Source: Galaxea fascicularis (taxonomy: Eukaryota > Cnidaria > Anthozoa > Scleractinia > Euphylliidae). From it: a DNA stretch of 64,000 bases. The notes beneath the pieces were generated by a model. It was not told the DNA's origin and did not search any database. It saw nothing but the letters and a program-made list of their open reading frames with translations. Below, in pieces: positions 62,976 to 64,000 of the stretch; position 1 is the stretch's first letter, and each line of letters begins with the position of its first letter. The position numbers and the translations under genes were made by a program. The stretch lies in contig OX419344.1 in the NCBI GenBank assembly GCA_948470475.1, positions 21,853,225 to 21,917,224 of the forward strand. Reading direction: 5' to 3'.

Positions 62976-64000
62976 AGGGCTTTTGGTCCCAGGCCATCAC
63001 GATTTGGTAGTCATCGGACGAACCCCCTTCCCCAGAGAAGACAGAGAGTGTCAGGAATGAACCATAGTTGTCATAGTTGTGATTCCATTTGAGCCCTTTA
63101 TTTATGACTTTTTGCCTTTACACTTGTACTGTAGTTGCGTTTTATATCTGCAGTGTTCTCTCATTTATTACATCCATTTTGAAATCGCTAGTTATTTTTG
63201 AAATCTGATTGGCTCTCAACGGTGCAATTTATTCCCAAACTGCACCATTTTATGCTCTAAATCACACCCTTTTTTTAAGCCCATCAAAACTCCAAACTGG
63301 TTTTCCTGAAGTGAACATTAAATAAGTATTCATATTGACAAAAACTGTGTGATTTCAAAATGGGTGTAATAAAGTGGTAATTGAAGTTGGTGTCGTGCAA
63401 TTATGAAATCACGGGTATAATTTCACTGAGACCAAATTGCACTCCACTCAGTTCAGTTACCATTATAAATCAATAACAGTACTGGAAATAATTAAAGATC
63501 CACATAGGGCATAAAAGTTGGTATGACGATAACGAAAACCTCGTCAAAACATGGCTAAAATCACAATAAACTCAGAGAGAAAAAATAAAATGTCGCCTTT
63601 AGAATGCTGTTTTGTTTCGCCTAGCAGAAGCCATACTGAAGAGTTTGAAGAGGAGATTCTCCAGTTTCAAATGAATGTCTGTTGCAGTTCATATTTTACT
63701 TCCCATTCTGCCCAAAACTTTATTGACATCAGTATTCTTTTGTACTGCCTATGTTGCTACGTAATATGAAAAACGACAGGTCACTGACACCCTCCAGAGT
63801 AATTTGTGTTATTTTAGGATCCTGCCCACACAATTCTATTAATCAGATACCGGGTCATCGCAGCAGGGAATTTGCGATAGGTTACGTTTCATGTTTCGAG
63901 AAATAACTTGATTGCCCCGGAGTAAAAGTAGCATTTTCTCTTCGATCCTTGTGAGGCGTGAGGTGAGAAAACTGAAGTTGAATCTAATTTGATATGGGTT
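62976..64000. other. Upstream of dyskerin, no gene seen
   Basis: A GC-richer 80 bp next to the promoter gives way to AT-rich DNA. A dispersed repeat occupies 63160-63475. The open frame at 63551-63769 has no recognisable domain and I do not call it a gene. Confidence 0.5.
63160..63475 (+). repeat. Dispersed repeat, copy 2 (first at 23645)
   Basis: Aligns with 23645-24007 in the same orientation. Shared words include GTGATTTCAAAATGGGTGTA against GTGATTTCAAAATGAGTGTA, and ACCAAATTGCACTCCACTCA. Both copies lie near genes, one in an intron and one in a promoter flank. Confidence 0.7.

Noticed and set aside
1..64000. Search for tRNA, rRNA or CRISPR-like arrays
   Set aside because: None seen by eye. 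tRNA-like boxes occur only in two SINEs, and the tandem arrays have no repeat-spacer pattern.

Overview
The window is eukaryotic, and most likely from an anthozoan cnidarian (probably a stony coral). The evidence is spliced genes with GT-AG introns, an AT-rich background packed with short inverted-repeat elements, a Wnt8-type gene and a dyskerin gene in metazoan form, and dispersed repeat families that I recognise as typical of coral genomes. Species cannot be resolved by eye. All gene models are hand-built; each keeps one reading frame through every splice junction, and each total coding length is a multiple of three.

Layout. (1) 1-17013: seven head-to-tail, nearly identical copies of a ~2431-bp unit, probably continuing to the left of the window. 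Each unit holds two diverged half-units (A and B), each with a TTAA-flanked short inverted-repeat element. I see no gene here. (2) 17014-21400: a transposon nest with a 388-bp Harbinger-like MITE, a 1.8-kb palindrome around a MULE-transposase fragment, a short SINE-like insertion with a target duplication, and a 190-bp TIR element. (3) 21403-30535: two tandem two-exon DUF229 genes (863 and 848 aa) on the minus strand. (4) 30.6-43.7 kb: no gene I can support, but a Penelope-like retroelement fragment split by a TTAA MITE, hairpins, a duplicated 26.4/35.2-kb block and many degenerate dispersed repeats. (5) 43766-46913: a third, diverged DUF229 gene (920 aa) on the plus strand with the same intron position. 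(6) 46.9-50.1 kb: intergenic, with a strong nested palindrome. (7) 50148-53305: a five-exon Wnt8-like gene (337 aa) with a TATA box. (8) 54549-62939: an 18-exon dyskerin gene (DKC1/CBF5, 554 aa) on the minus strand, convergent with Wnt, with an E-box and an NRF1-like site beside its start codon. (9) 62976-64000: upstream DNA with a dispersed repeat.

The genes do not form one pathway. The three DUF229 genes are a local paralogue cluster of predicted membrane-anchored alkaline-phosphatase-fold proteins. Wnt8 is a secreted morphogen and dyskerin is the H/ACA pseudouridine synthase. I found no tRNA, rRNA or CRISPR. The least explained items are the 2.43-kb array, the perfectly conserved 130-bp core of the 26.6/35.8-kb duplication, and the MULE palindrome.
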